NCBI RefSeq assembly: GCF_042658925.1
Contig: NZ_JBHSRF010000005.1
Location: 180,944 to 244,943 of the forward strand
Direction: 5' to 3'
Origin: Sphaerisporangium aureirubrum
Lineage (GTDB): Bacteria > Actinomycetota > Actinomycetes > Streptosporangiales > Streptosporangiaceae
DNA: 64,000 bases
Under the pieces are notes generated by a model. It searched no databases, was not told the DNA's origin, and saw only the letters and a program-made list of their open reading frames with translations. The first letter of the stretch is position 1. The number at the start of each line of letters is the position of its first letter. Of this stretch, positions 16,522 to 30,417 are shown one piece after another. The position numbers and the translations under genes were made by a program.

Positions 16522-17553
16522 TCAGGCGGTGAGGGCCTTCACGGCCTGGTCGACGTCGTCGGGGGTCGTGTAGAGGTGGAACGACGCGCGGACCTTGCCC
16601 GCGCGGACGGAGCTGCGGATGCCCGCGGCCTCCAGGCGGCGTTCGGCGTCCGGGAAGTCGACGGTGACGATGGCGCTGCCGGTGGGCTCGCGGTCGAGGG
16701 CGGTGAGGAAGCGGGCGGCGAGGGCGGTGTCGTGCGCGTGGACGGCCTCTATGCCTATCTCGTTGAGCAGTTCGAGGGCGGGGGCGGCGCCTACCTGGCA
16801 GAACCACGCGGGGGAGAGGTCGAACGCGCGGGCGTCCTGCGCCAGGCGCAGGGGCGGGCCGTAGAAGGAGCCGCCGGGGTCGGATCCGGCGTACCAGTTG
16901 GCGGCGGTGGGGCGCATCCCGGCGCGTGCCCGGGGCGACAGGTAGCCGTACGCGGCGCCGCGCGGGGCCATCAGCCACTTGTAGGCGCCGCAGACCAGCA
17001 CGTCGAAGCGGGAGGCGTCGACGGGGAGCCAGCCGCAGGCCTGGCTGGCGTCCACCGCCACCAGCGCGTCATGGGCGCGGGCGGCGGACAGGATGTCGTC
17101 CACCGGGGCCAGGCGGCCGTCGGCGGACTGCACCAGGCTGAACGCCACGACCCGCGTGCCGGCGTCCACGGCCTCGGCCAGGTGGTCCAGCGGGACGGTG
17201 CGCACGTCGGCGGACACCGCCCAGGGGAACAGGTTGGAGGTGAACTCCTCCTCCGGCAGGACGACGCGGGACCCGGGAGGCAGGCTGGAGGCGACGGGGG
17301 CGAGCATCTGCGAGACGGTGGCGCCGACCATGACGTCCTCGCCGGGCACGCCCATCATGGTGGCGAAGGCGGCGCGGGCCCGGGTGGTGGCGTCGTTCCA
17401 GGGGCGCCAGCTCGTCCGCCCCACCCGCCAGTCGGCGAGCGCCCGCTGCAGGTCCTCGAAGGCCGGCCGGGGCGGCAGGCCGTAGCTGGCGGTGTCCAGC
17501 CAGCCCGGCATCGGATCCCACAACCCCTGAACGCCGGCGATGTCCATGCCCAT
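16522..17553 (-). CDS. PLP-dependent class V aminotransferase-fold enzyme
   Basis: 343 residues from the ATG at 17553 (a second ATG at 17547 is also possible). PLP-site residues of fold-type I class V enzymes are present: Asp168 in AVDASQACGW and the Schiff-base Lys192 in CGAYKWLMAPRG. The family includes cysteine desulfurases, kynureninase-like lyases and isopenicillin-N-epimerase-like enzymes; no desulfurase catalytic Cys loop is evident near the C-terminus. It begins only 47 bp after the stop of the NRPS-MFS gene on the same strand, so co-transcription is likely, and a tailoring or precursor-supply step for the NRPS product is a reasonable inference. Its substrate is unknown. Confidence 0.8.
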   Translation of the reverse strand: MGMDIAGVQGLWDPMPGWLDTASYGLPPRPAFEDLQRALADWRVGRTSWRPWNDATTRARAAFATMMGVPGEDVMVGATVSQMLAPVASSLPPGSRVVLPEEEFTSNLFPWAVSADVRTVPLDHLAEAVDAGTRVVAFSLVQSADGRLAPVDDILSAARAHDALVAVDASQACGWLPVDASRFDVLVCGAYKWLMAPRGAAYGYLSPRARAGMRPTAANWYAGSDPGGSFYGPPLRLAQDARAFDLSPAWFCQVGAAPALELLNEIGIEAVHAHDTALAARFLTALDREPTGSAIVTVDFPDAERRLEAAGIRSSVRAGKVRASFHLYTTPDDVDQAVKALTA

Positions 17554-17600
17554 GGGAAGTACTGTACGTCCGCGTGATCCGCCCGACGCGCGGTCCTCCG

Positions 17601-23320
<5,720 letters not shown>

Positions 23321-23324
<4 letters not shown>

Positions 23325-25126
23325 GACGTCCCCCCGGCCTGGAGCCCGCCGTCGCCCTCCAGGGCGTCGAGCAGCGCCCGCAGCTCGTCGGGGTCCTCCG
23401 CGAGGAGCCACCGCTCCATGATCAACGCGGCGATCCCGGCGACGGTGGCGGCGGCGAACACGTCGCGCTGCGACAGCCGCACGCCGAACTCCTGCCAGAG
23501 CCTGGACACCAGCCGGGTGGCCGTGATCGAGTCGCCCCCCAGCGTGAACAGGTCGTCGGCCGCCGACACCCGCTCGGCGCCGAGCAGCTCGGCGAACTGC
23601 GCGGCCACCCGCGGCTCGACGTCCCCGGACGGCGCCACGAACCCGGCCGCCCGCTCGGCGAGCCCGGTCAGCGCGGCCCGGTCGACCTTCCCGGTGCGGG
23701 TGCGCGGCAGCTCGGCCACCTCGACGAAGCGCGCCGGGATCATCGCGGGCGGCAGCGCGTCCAGCAGGTCGCGCCGCAGGTCCACGACGCTCAGGTCCCC
23801 CTCGGGCACGACGTACGCGGTCAGGTGGGCCCGCGTGCGCGTGCCGTCCGCGTCCTGCTCCGCACGGGTCGCGGTGACGAACGCGTCGCGCACCGACCGG
23901 TGTGCCCGGACGGCCCGCAGCACCTCGGCCGGGTGGACCCGCACGCCGTTGATCTTGATCTCGTCGTCCGCGCGGCCGACGACCACCAGGTCGCCGCCGG
24001 CGTCGACGTGGCCGAGGTCGCCGGTCCGGTAGGCGGTGACGCCGTCGCCGAGGTCGGCGAACCGCGCCGCGTTCTCCTGCGGCATCCCGAGGTAGCCGTG
24101 GCTGCACGAACGGCTCACCAGCACGATCTCGCCGCCGCTCGCCGGGTGCTCCAGCCGCTCGCGCACCAGCCCGGCGTCGAGCACGGCGCCGGGCTCGACG
24201 AAGCAGTACCGGGTCCCGGGCACCGGGCGGCCCGCCGGTACGGCCGCCGCGCGCTCGTCGTCCGCGATGCGGTTGTACACGGTGGCCTGCCCGCTCTCGG
24301 TGGATCCGTAGGAGTTCACCCGGAGTGTCGTGTTCGGGAACAGGGTGCGCCACCCGCCGAGCAGGTCGGCGCCCGGCGGCTCGCCCACGAAGAACACCGC
24401 GCGCACGGCCGGGCAGACCGTCCGCCCGTGCGCCAGCCAGGCGCGGGCCGTCGACGGCACCACCGTGACCACGCTGACGTCCCGCCGGGCGAGCCACGCG
24501 ACCGCGGCCTCCGGCTCGTCTGCCGCGCCCTCCTCGGGCAGCACCAGGGTCGCCCCCGCCACCAGCGGCGGGAAGACGTCCCGCAGCGCCGCCTCGAAGC
24601 TGAGCCCCGTCAGGAACGCGAACCGGTCACGCGGCCCGGCGCCGAACTCCGGCCCGAACCACTCGGCGAACCCGGCCACCGCCGCCGCCGACCCGAGCAC
24701 CGGCTTGGGCGTCCCGGTGGACCCGGAGGTGAAGTAGACGAACGCCGCGTCCCGGGGCACCCCCCGGTCCCGGGGCCCGCCGAGGCGCAGCACCCCCGTC
24801 TCGCCGAGGAGGAACTCCGGCGCCGCCAGCTCCAGGAAGACCGCCCGCCGGTCCGGCGGGGTGTCCGGATCGACCGGCACCACGGTGCCGCCCGCCGCGA
24901 GGACGGCCAGGAAGTCCACCACGAACTCCACCGACTTCGAACGTTCCAGCGCGACGAACGTGCCCCGCACCCCGAGGGCCTCCAGCTCCAGGGTCCGTTC
25001 TCCCGTGAGTTTCCCCAGCTCGCGGTAGGTGACGGCCCTCCCGCCCTGTTCGAGGGCGGTTCCCGAGCCGGGGTCGTCCGCGTGACGGTGGATCAGCTGA
25101 ACGAGACGGCGCTTGGTGTCTGTCAC
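23321..25126 (-). CDS. NRPS loading protein: adenylation domain - PCP
   Basis: About 601 residues from the GTG at 25126, preferred because GAGG lies 6 nt upstream; a GTG at 25147 has no RBS. Adenylation motifs: TYRELG, YFTSGSTGTPKPV, YGSTESGQ, YRTGDLGHVDAGG, RTRTGKVDRAAL; carrier protein LGGDSITATRL with the phosphopantetheine Ser at about residue 533. There is no condensation domain, so it starts the assembly line and hands its thioester to the C domain of the next protein, with which it overlaps by 4 nt. The A4 region reads LSFEAALRDVF, with Glu where alpha-amino-acid A domains have Asp (FDxS), hinting at an unusual substrate (hydroxy, aryl or beta-amino acid; inference). The rest of the binding pocket code was not extracted. 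Confidence 0.88.
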
Positions 25127-25407
25127 AGGTTGCCTCACAAATCGCACGACCCGGCGGCGGCGGGCGGGGGTTCAGGGGCGCGTCGATTCACGGCGGCAGG
25201 GCAATCCAATACCGCCTTATACGACCAAGGACTTGGATACGCGACATAAAGGCATACGTTTAGCGGCAGTGCCTCCCGGGTCCATGTCCTAACGTCGGAG
25301 AATAGGAATGGTGAGATGGTTTTGCGGCGATAGCGGCCTTCACGGCAGATGTAAGTTAAGCAGCCATCTGTCGCGGATGCGAGGAAAAGTGGGGGAAAGG
25401 GGAAGGC
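25127..25407 (-). promoter_or_regulatory. Leader of the NRPS operon
   Basis: 281 bp with no gene. It is clearly less GC-rich than its surroundings between about 25200 and 25370, as expected for a promoter region. The NRPS genes start leftward from here, while the ABC permease gene ends at its right border. I see no confident -35/-10 pair or operator. Confidence 0.4.
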
Positions 25408-27240
25408 TCAGGTGGCCGGGACTTCCGCGGGTTCATCGGCGTTCTGTTGGGATTCGCCTGCCTTGTAGCGAAATGGGATGATTACCCCGGTGGCGTAGAT
25501 GGCCAGCCCCAGCGCGATCATAAAGAAGATCGTGGGCCACTGCAGCCCGGGCGGCAGGTACATGGCCAGGAACCACGCGCGGGTGTCCCCGCCGTTCAGC
25601 TTGATGATGGCCGGGACCACGCCCTGCGGGAACAACGGGAGCGCGCCGATCGAGTAGCAGACGCCGACGATGATCCGCTCGCGGCGGGGGAGCGCCTCGT
25701 AGCGGGTCCACTTGCCGGGCCTGCCGGTGGCGACGGTGACGGCGGGGCGGCGGCCGGTGCGCATCGTCTCCAGGAGCTCGGGGCCCCGGGCGAGCAACCG
25801 GCGCTCGGCGAGCAGGCCGAACCACCAGTAGCAGGCCCAGCCCGTCACGGCCGCCAGGACCACGCCCGGCCAGCCGGTCAGCACGGCGACGACGGTGGCG
25901 GGGACGGCGGTGAGCGAGGCCAGCGCCAGCACCGCGTACACCATGCCGGTGACGGCGCCGTCCTCCTCGGTGGAACGCAGCGGGTTGCCGCCGCGCCGGT
26001 GCGGGTCGGTGCCCGGGATCAGCGCGTAGACCGACGCCAGCGGGACCAGCCCGGCGCCGCCGCCGAGCAGCGCGACGAGCAGGGCGAGCATCGCGGGCCA
26101 GGAGCCGTCCGCCACCGCGGTCAGCGCCACCGTCAGCACCACGGCGATCGGTGCGACGGTCAGCAGCCACGCGTGCTGCCGCCCCCGCACATCGGCCGCG
26201 CCCGGCGTCATGACGGTGAGCCACAACGCCGTGCCGTCGGTGCCGTACAGGTTGGCCGACAGCGCGGCGGCCATCACGACGAAGATCGGACCGGCCAGCG
26301 GCAGCATGACGGGGATGCCGATGATCAGCGGGGCCCCGGCGAAGAACACGCCGTACGCGAGGGCGAAGGTGAGCTGATGGGTGCGCACCAGGTCCCGCGA
26401 CCAGGTGCGCAGCTCCTTGGCCAGCACGGCGCCGGACGCGGTGGTGGCCCGCATCGGCGCGCGTCCCCCCGGGGCGGTGCGCGCCGACCCCGCGCGCCGG
26501 GTGAGCAGGGCCGCCCACGCGGCCAGCAGCAGCACGACCAGCACCGCCATCGCGGCGAGCGCCGCGGCCGTCCTGCCCCAGTCGCCGGACGCGGCGGCCT
26601 CCACCGCCGCCACCCCCCAGCCCGACGGCAGGTAGCGGGCCACCGTGCCCACCACGGGGGGCACGCCGCCCGACTGGCCGAGCGCGACGAACACCACCCA
26701 GATCTGGCCGAGGAGCGCCAGGACCAGGCCGTTGGCCAGCCCGGCGCCGACCGCGCCCACCCGCGACCGCAGGGCCACGCCGAGCAGGGCCACCGCCACC
26801 CGGGAGAGCAGCACGAACACCGCCAGCTGCAGCACCAGCGCCGGCAGCGAGACCAGGGCGGCGGCGAGGCCCTGCCGCGCCCCGAGGACGGTCAGGCCCA
26901 CCAGGGCGAGCAGGCTGATCGCGGGCGCCACGCCGACGAACGCCGACACCAGCAGCCCCGCGGCCAGGCGGCGCGGGGGCAGGCCGAGCAGGGTGAAGAA
27001 CTCCGGGCGCAGGGTCTCGTCGCCGCCCCCGGCGAACGCGGGCCCGAAGATCCACCCGAGCATCCACACGGCGTACGTGGCCGCCAGCACCTCGGCCCCG
27101 GACAGCCCGAGCCAGATGGTCGCGCCCGCCAGGACGAGACCGGTCACCGCCCCGATCGCCACGAAACCGGCCCGCTGGCCGCTCATGGAGTGGCGCAGCA
27201 CGGCCACCTTCATCTGGACCATGGTCAGCGCGACAGCCAT
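25408..27240 (-). CDS. ABC-2 type exporter permease
   Basis: 610 residues with about 12 or more hydrophobic segments, starting MAVALTMVQMKVAVLRHSMSG; no ATP-binding motif. The layout fits a fused permease of the ABC-2 exporter type, working in the cytoplasmic membrane with the ATPase encoded just upstream (16-bp overlap at 27225-27240). The cargo is unknown. Location beside the NRPS genes makes export of, or self-protection from, the NRPS product possible, but that assembly line carries its own MFS domain, and a separate TetR-controlled drug/lipid exporter is an equal alternative. The C-terminus is a short charged tail rich in Gln/Glu. Confidence 0.82.
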   Translation of the reverse strand: MAVALTMVQMKVAVLRHSMSGQRAGFVAIGAVTGLVLAGATIWLGLSGAEVLAATYAVWMLGWIFGPAFAGGGDETLRPEFFTLLGLPPRRLAAGLLVSAFVGVAPAISLLALVGLTVLGARQGLAAALVSLPALVLQLAVFVLLSRVAVALLGVALRSRVGAVGAGLANGLVLALLGQIWVVFVALGQSGGVPPVVGTVARYLPSGWGVAAVEAAASGDWGRTAAALAAMAVLVVLLLAAWAALLTRRAGSARTAPGGRAPMRATTASGAVLAKELRTWSRDLVRTHQLTFALAYGVFFAGAPLIIGIPVMLPLAGPIFVVMAAALSANLYGTDGTALWLTVMTPGAADVRGRQHAWLLTVAPIAVVLTVALTAVADGSWPAMLALLVALLGGGAGLVPLASVYALIPGTDPHRRGGNPLRSTEEDGAVTGMVYAVLALASLTAVPATVVAVLTGWPGVVLAAVTGWACYWWFGLLAERRLLARGPELLETMRTGRRPAVTVATGRPGKWTRYEALPRRERIIVGVCYSIGALPLFPQGVVPAIIKLNGGDTRAWFLAMYLPPGLQWPTIFFMIALGLAIYATGVIIPFRYKAGESQQNADEPAEVPAT

Positions 27241-27980
27241 GCCAGCTCCTTGCTCCCGCCGTCGGCCGAGCCGACCAGGCCGACGAAGGTCTCCTCCAGG
27301 CTGTGGCCGCCCCGCACGTCGTCCAGAGTGCCGGCGGCGGCGACCCGGCCCTTGTCGATCACCGCGACGTGGTCGCAGAGCTGCTCGACCAGGGCCATGA
27401 CGTGGCTGGACAGCACGATCGAGCCGCCACCCGCCACGAAGCCGCGCAGGATCGTCTTGATCGTCGCGGCCGACACCGGGTCCACGGCCTCGAACGGCTC
27501 GTCCAGCACCAGCAGCCTCGGGGCGTGCAGCAGGGCGGTGGCCAGCCCGATCTTCTTGCGCATGCCGGTGGAGTACTCGATGACCAGCGTCTTCTCCGCC
27601 TCGTCCAGCTCCAGGACGGCCAGCAGCTCCCCGGCGCGCTCGTCGACGACCTCGCGTGGCAGCCCGCGCAGCAGGCCGAGGTAGGTCAGCACCTCGCGGC
27701 CGGTGAGCCGCTCGGGCATGGCCATGCCGTCGGGCAGCACCCCGACCAGCGCCTTGGCCCTGGCGGGATCGGACCAGACGTCGGCGCCGAAGATCCGCGC
27801 GCTGCCGGCGTCCGGGCGCAGCAGCCCGACGGCCATGGACAGGGTGGTGGTCTTGCCGGCGCCGTTCTGGCCGACGAGCCCGTAGAAGGAGCCCTGGGGG
27901 ATGGACAGATCGATGTCGTCGACGGCGACCTTGTCGCCGAATGCCTTGCGCAGGCGTGACGTGTCGAGTGCGGGGGTCAT
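27225..27980 (-). CDS. ABC transporter ATP-binding protein
   Basis: 251 residues. Walker A GQNGAGKT (37-44), Q-loop region VGVLPDGM, signature YSTGMRKKIG (variant of LSGGQ), Walker B LLVLDEPFEAVD, and the switch His in LSSHVM. This is the ATPase subunit of the exporter whose permease follows with a 16-bp overlap. Its ATGA start overlaps the TetR-family gene upstream by 4 nt, so regulator, ATPase and permease form one operon. Confidence 0.93.
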   Translation of the reverse strand: MTPALDTSRLRKAFGDKVAVDDIDLSIPQGSFYGLVGQNGAGKTTTLSMAVGLLRPDAGSARIFGADVWSDPARAKALVGVLPDGMAMPERLTGREVLTYLGLLRGLPREVVDERAGELLAVLELDEAEKTLVIEYSTGMRKKIGLATALLHAPRLLVLDEPFEAVDPVSAATIKTILRGFVAGGGSIVLSSHVMALVEQLCDHVAVIDKGRVAAAGTLDDVRGGHSLEETFVGLVGSADGGSKELAWLSR

Positions 27981-28582
27981 GGCGTGCTCCGGGTGGCGAG
28001 CGTGAAAAGGGTGGTCAGTTCGCGGGCGACGTCCCGCAGATCCAGCTCGGGGTTCTTGATCATCTCAGCGGGGACGGCGTCGATGGCACCCCGGACGGCG
28101 AGCGCCATCGGCCGCAGGGCGAAGTCGCGGAACTCCCCGGTGCGCCGCCCCCACTCCAGCACCTTCTCCAGATCGGTGAGCGCGATCTCGTGCTGGGCGG
28201 CGTAGGGCCCCGGCCCGCCGTCCTCGGCCCGCCCGTGCCCCACGATCTCGACGAGCGCGATCAGGGGCCGGGGGTGCAGCCTCATGAACTCCAGGTTCGT
28301 CTCGATGTACGCGCGCAGCGCGTCCGCCGCCGTGGTCTGGGCCATGATCCGCGGCACCATCATGCCGGTCGCGATCCGGGCCACCTCGTCGACCACGGCC
28401 CGGATCAGCTCGTCCTTGCTCCCGAAGTGATAGAGGATCACCCCGGTGCTCACCTTCGCCAGCTTGGCTATCTTCGCCAGCGAAGCGTTGCCGAACCCCA
28501 GCGTCGCGATCGTCTCGATGGCACACGCGACGATCTGCGACCGCCGCGCCTCCTCGATGAACGTCCGCGACTCTGATGACAC
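27977..28582 (-). CDS. TetR-family transcriptional regulator
   Basis: 201 residues from the GTG at 28582. The N-terminal HTH lies at about residues 15-60 (IVACAIETIATLGFGNASLA, ..STGVILYHFGSKDELIRAVV); the C-terminal ligand-binding half is all-helical and non-conserved. It is the first gene of the operon with the ABC exporter (ATGA overlap) and most likely represses it until the cargo binds. A short inverted repeat lies 13 bp before the start codon, a good place for self-repression. Confidence 0.9.
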   Translation of the reverse strand: MSSESRTFIEEARRSQIVACAIETIATLGFGNASLAKIAKLAKVSTGVILYHFGSKDELIRAVVDEVARIATGMMVPRIMAQTTAADALRAYIETNLEFMRLHPRPLIALVEIVGHGRAEDGGPGPYAAQHEIALTDLEKVLEWGRRTGEFRDFALRPMALAVRGAIDAVPAEMIKNPELDLRDVARELTTLFTLATRSTP

Positions 28583-28594
28583 ATGCAGAAATCT

Positions 28595-28606
28595 AAACGC
28601 CCGTTC
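28595..28606. promoter_or_regulatory. Possible TetR operator
   Basis: AACG-CC-CGTT inverted repeat within AAACGCCCGTTC, directly followed by a further AAACG. It lies in the short AT-richer leader just upstream of the TetR-family gene. Short, so only suggestive. Confidence 0.35.
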
Positions 28607-28655
28607 AAACGATCACAAGGGCTCCGCGCGTTTCCGGGTGGAGCGGCCTGTGATC

Positions 28656-29579
28656 CTACGGCCGGCGGTCCGCTCTCGCCAGGAGGTCGCGGAGTGCCTG
28701 GACGACGGCGCCGGGCTGCTCCACGTGGAGGTACTGGTGGGAGGCGCCCGCGAGGACGCGGTGCTCGCCGCGGGGGACGGAGGCGGCGATGGACGCGTGG
28801 AGGGTCTCGATGCCCGCGTGGGCCTCGCGCATCTGGTCCTCGGTCATGAACTGGGCCCAGTACGGGTTGCGGGCGGCGGCGGTGAGCACGATGAGAGGGA
28901 CGTCGGGGAGGGGGCCGCCGTGGCGTAGTTCGTCGTAGATCTCGGTCTCGAAGTTCGCGGTCTCGTGGAGCTGGGTGCGCCAGTCGGTGAGGTGGTGGTC
29001 GACGAGCGGCTCGCGGATCTCGGCGGGCCATTCCGCGAGGAGGCCGGTCAGGGCGGTCCGGGCGGCCTGGAGCTGGTCGGCGGTGAGGTCGGGCATCCCG
29101 CCGGGGTCCGGCCTCATGCGTTCGCCGAGCTCGGCGGCGCCCTCGGGGAGGTGGTCGAAGATGTCCTCGTGGCCGGGGTCCAGCAGGAGGAGGGCGGCCA
29201 CCTCGCCGGGGAACAGCTGGGCGTGGCGGCGGGCGTAGAAGGCGCCGAGGGAGTGGCCGGCCAGGACGTACGGGGCGGGGACGGCGACGGCGCGGAGCAG
29301 CTGCCGGAGCTCTCCGGCGACCTCGGCGGCGCTGCGGGGGAGGGGTGCCGGGTCGCTCCAGCCGGTTCCGGCGCGGTCGTAGATGACGGCGGTGGTGTGC
29401 TCGGCGACGCGGTCGCGGACGTTCAGGAAGTCCAGGCCGACCAGGCCGGCGCCGGGGAGGAAGACCACGCTCGGGCTCCCGGAGCCTGAACGGTCGAGCA
29501 TCAGGCGCCGTCCGTCCACGTCGTGGAGGCGGCCGAGCGGCGGTGCGGGGTCGAGGCTCACGGGCGGATTGTCGTGCAT
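28656..29579 (-). CDS. Alpha/beta hydrolase
   Basis: 307 residues from the ATG at 29579, preceded by GAAGGAG with 5-nt spacing; longer upstream extensions read back through the divergent regulator. Fold landmarks: oxyanion region VVFLPGAGLVGLDF, nucleophile elbow AGHSLGAFYAR, acid in LLLLDPGHEDI or VLTAAARNP, and the C-terminal catalytic His in GASHQYLHVEQPG. No signal peptide, so cytoplasmic. Likely a small-molecule esterase or related hydrolase; substrate unknown. It is divergent from an ArsR-like regulator and shares a 61-bp promoter region with a palindrome, so it is probably the main target of that regulator. Confidence 0.87.
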   Translation of the reverse strand: MHDNPPVSLDPAPPLGRLHDVDGRRLMLDRSGSGSPSVVFLPGAGLVGLDFLNVRDRVAEHTTAVIYDRAGTGWSDPAPLPRSAAEVAGELRQLLRAVAVPAPYVLAGHSLGAFYARRHAQLFPGEVAALLLLDPGHEDIFDHLPEGAAELGERMRPDPGGMPDLTADQLQAARTALTGLLAEWPAEIREPLVDHHLTDWRTQLHETANFETEIYDELRHGGPLPDVPLIVLTAAARNPYWAQFMTEDQMREAHAGIETLHASIAASVPRGEHRVLAGASHQYLHVEQPGAVVQALRDLLARADRRP

Positions 29580-29610
29580 CGCGGCTCCTTCGATTGGTCG
29601 CAAGTTTGAG

Positions 29611-29634
29611 AATGGTATCGCATATGAGACCATT
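29611..29634. promoter_or_regulatory. 24-bp palindromic operator between hydrolase and HTH regulator
   Basis: AATGGT at 29611-29616 and ACCATT at 29629-29634 form a perfect 6-bp inverted repeat; further matching bases inside centre the dyad near CATATG. It lies between the divergent starts at 29579 and 29640, ending 5 bp before the regulator start codon, so binding would block both genes. Confidence 0.6.
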
Positions 29635-29639
29635 CGCCC

Positions 29640-30173
29640 ATGGACACGTTGGAGCTGCTGGTGCATCCGGTGCGCCTGCGCATCGTGCACGCCATGTCGG
29701 GCGACCGGATCCTCACCACCGCCGACCTGTGCGACCGCCTCCCCGACGTCTCCAAGGCCACGGTGTACCGCCACGTGGCACTGCTGGCCGACGCGGGCCT
29801 CCTGGAGGTGGCCGGCGAGCAGCGGATACGCGGAGCCGTCGAACGCCACTACCGCCTGCGCCGCGAACGCGCCGAGGTCACCCCCGCCACCGCCGCGTCC
29901 TTCCCCCCGGAGGACCACCGCCGCGTGTTCGCCGTGGCGATGGCCACCCTCCTCGCCGAGTTCAACGCCTACCTGGACCGAGATCACGCCGACCCCGCCG
30001 CCGACATGGTCGGCTACCGCCAGCACGCCATCTGGCTCACCCCCGAAGAACGCATCACCCTCATCGAGGGAATGCGCGACGCCATCCTCCCCCTCCTGGC
30101 CAACCCCCCGGCCTCCGGCCGCACCCGCCACCTGCTCAGCCCGATCCTGTTCCCCAGCGAGGAGCCGTCCTGA
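29640..30173 (+). CDS. Winged-helix (ArsR-like) transcriptional regulator
   Basis: 177 residues. An N-terminal winged helix opens MDTLELLVHPVRLRIVHAM, with the recognition helix at SKATVYRHVALLADAGLLEV; the C-terminal part is helical and of the kind found in actinobacterial regulators with a helix-turn-helix plus helical effector region. No metal-binding Cys pair, so a metal sensor is unlikely. Divergent from the alpha/beta hydrolase, with a 24-bp palindrome in between; autoregulation and control of the hydrolase are likely. Confidence 0.85.
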   Translation: MDTLELLVHPVRLRIVHAMSGDRILTTADLCDRLPDVSKATVYRHVALLADAGLLEVAGEQRIRGAVERHYRLRRERAEVTPATAASFPPEDHRRVFAVAMATLLAEFNAYLDRDHADPAADMVGYRQHAIWLTPEERITLIEGMRDAILPLLANPPASGRTRHLLSPILFPSEEPS

Positions 30174-30417
30174 CGGTCACCGGGCGCGGGCGAGCCGCGA
30201 GGGATCGCGGAGGTTCACCGCCGTTCATGTCCGGGCGTGCCCTCGGTAATGGCATTCACGCGTGGTGGCCGCCGTGGTCATTGCGCCACCGTCGAATTCC
30301 TCACAGGAAAGGCCGGCGGAGAGGTGAGGCGCCGGTCCCCGGACGGTGCGGGCGGGGGCCGGGGAAGTGATATCAGGGTGAGACCTGCGGCAATACCCGG
30401 TCGCTTATGATCGCTCC

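Noticed and set aside
23325..24497. N-terminal extension of the NRPS-MFS frame up to 24497
   Set aside because: The extension is an Arg/Gly/Ala-rich shadow of the A-PCP gene in another frame; real NRPS sequence starts at VTEPSLAERL with a GTGA overlap at 23324.
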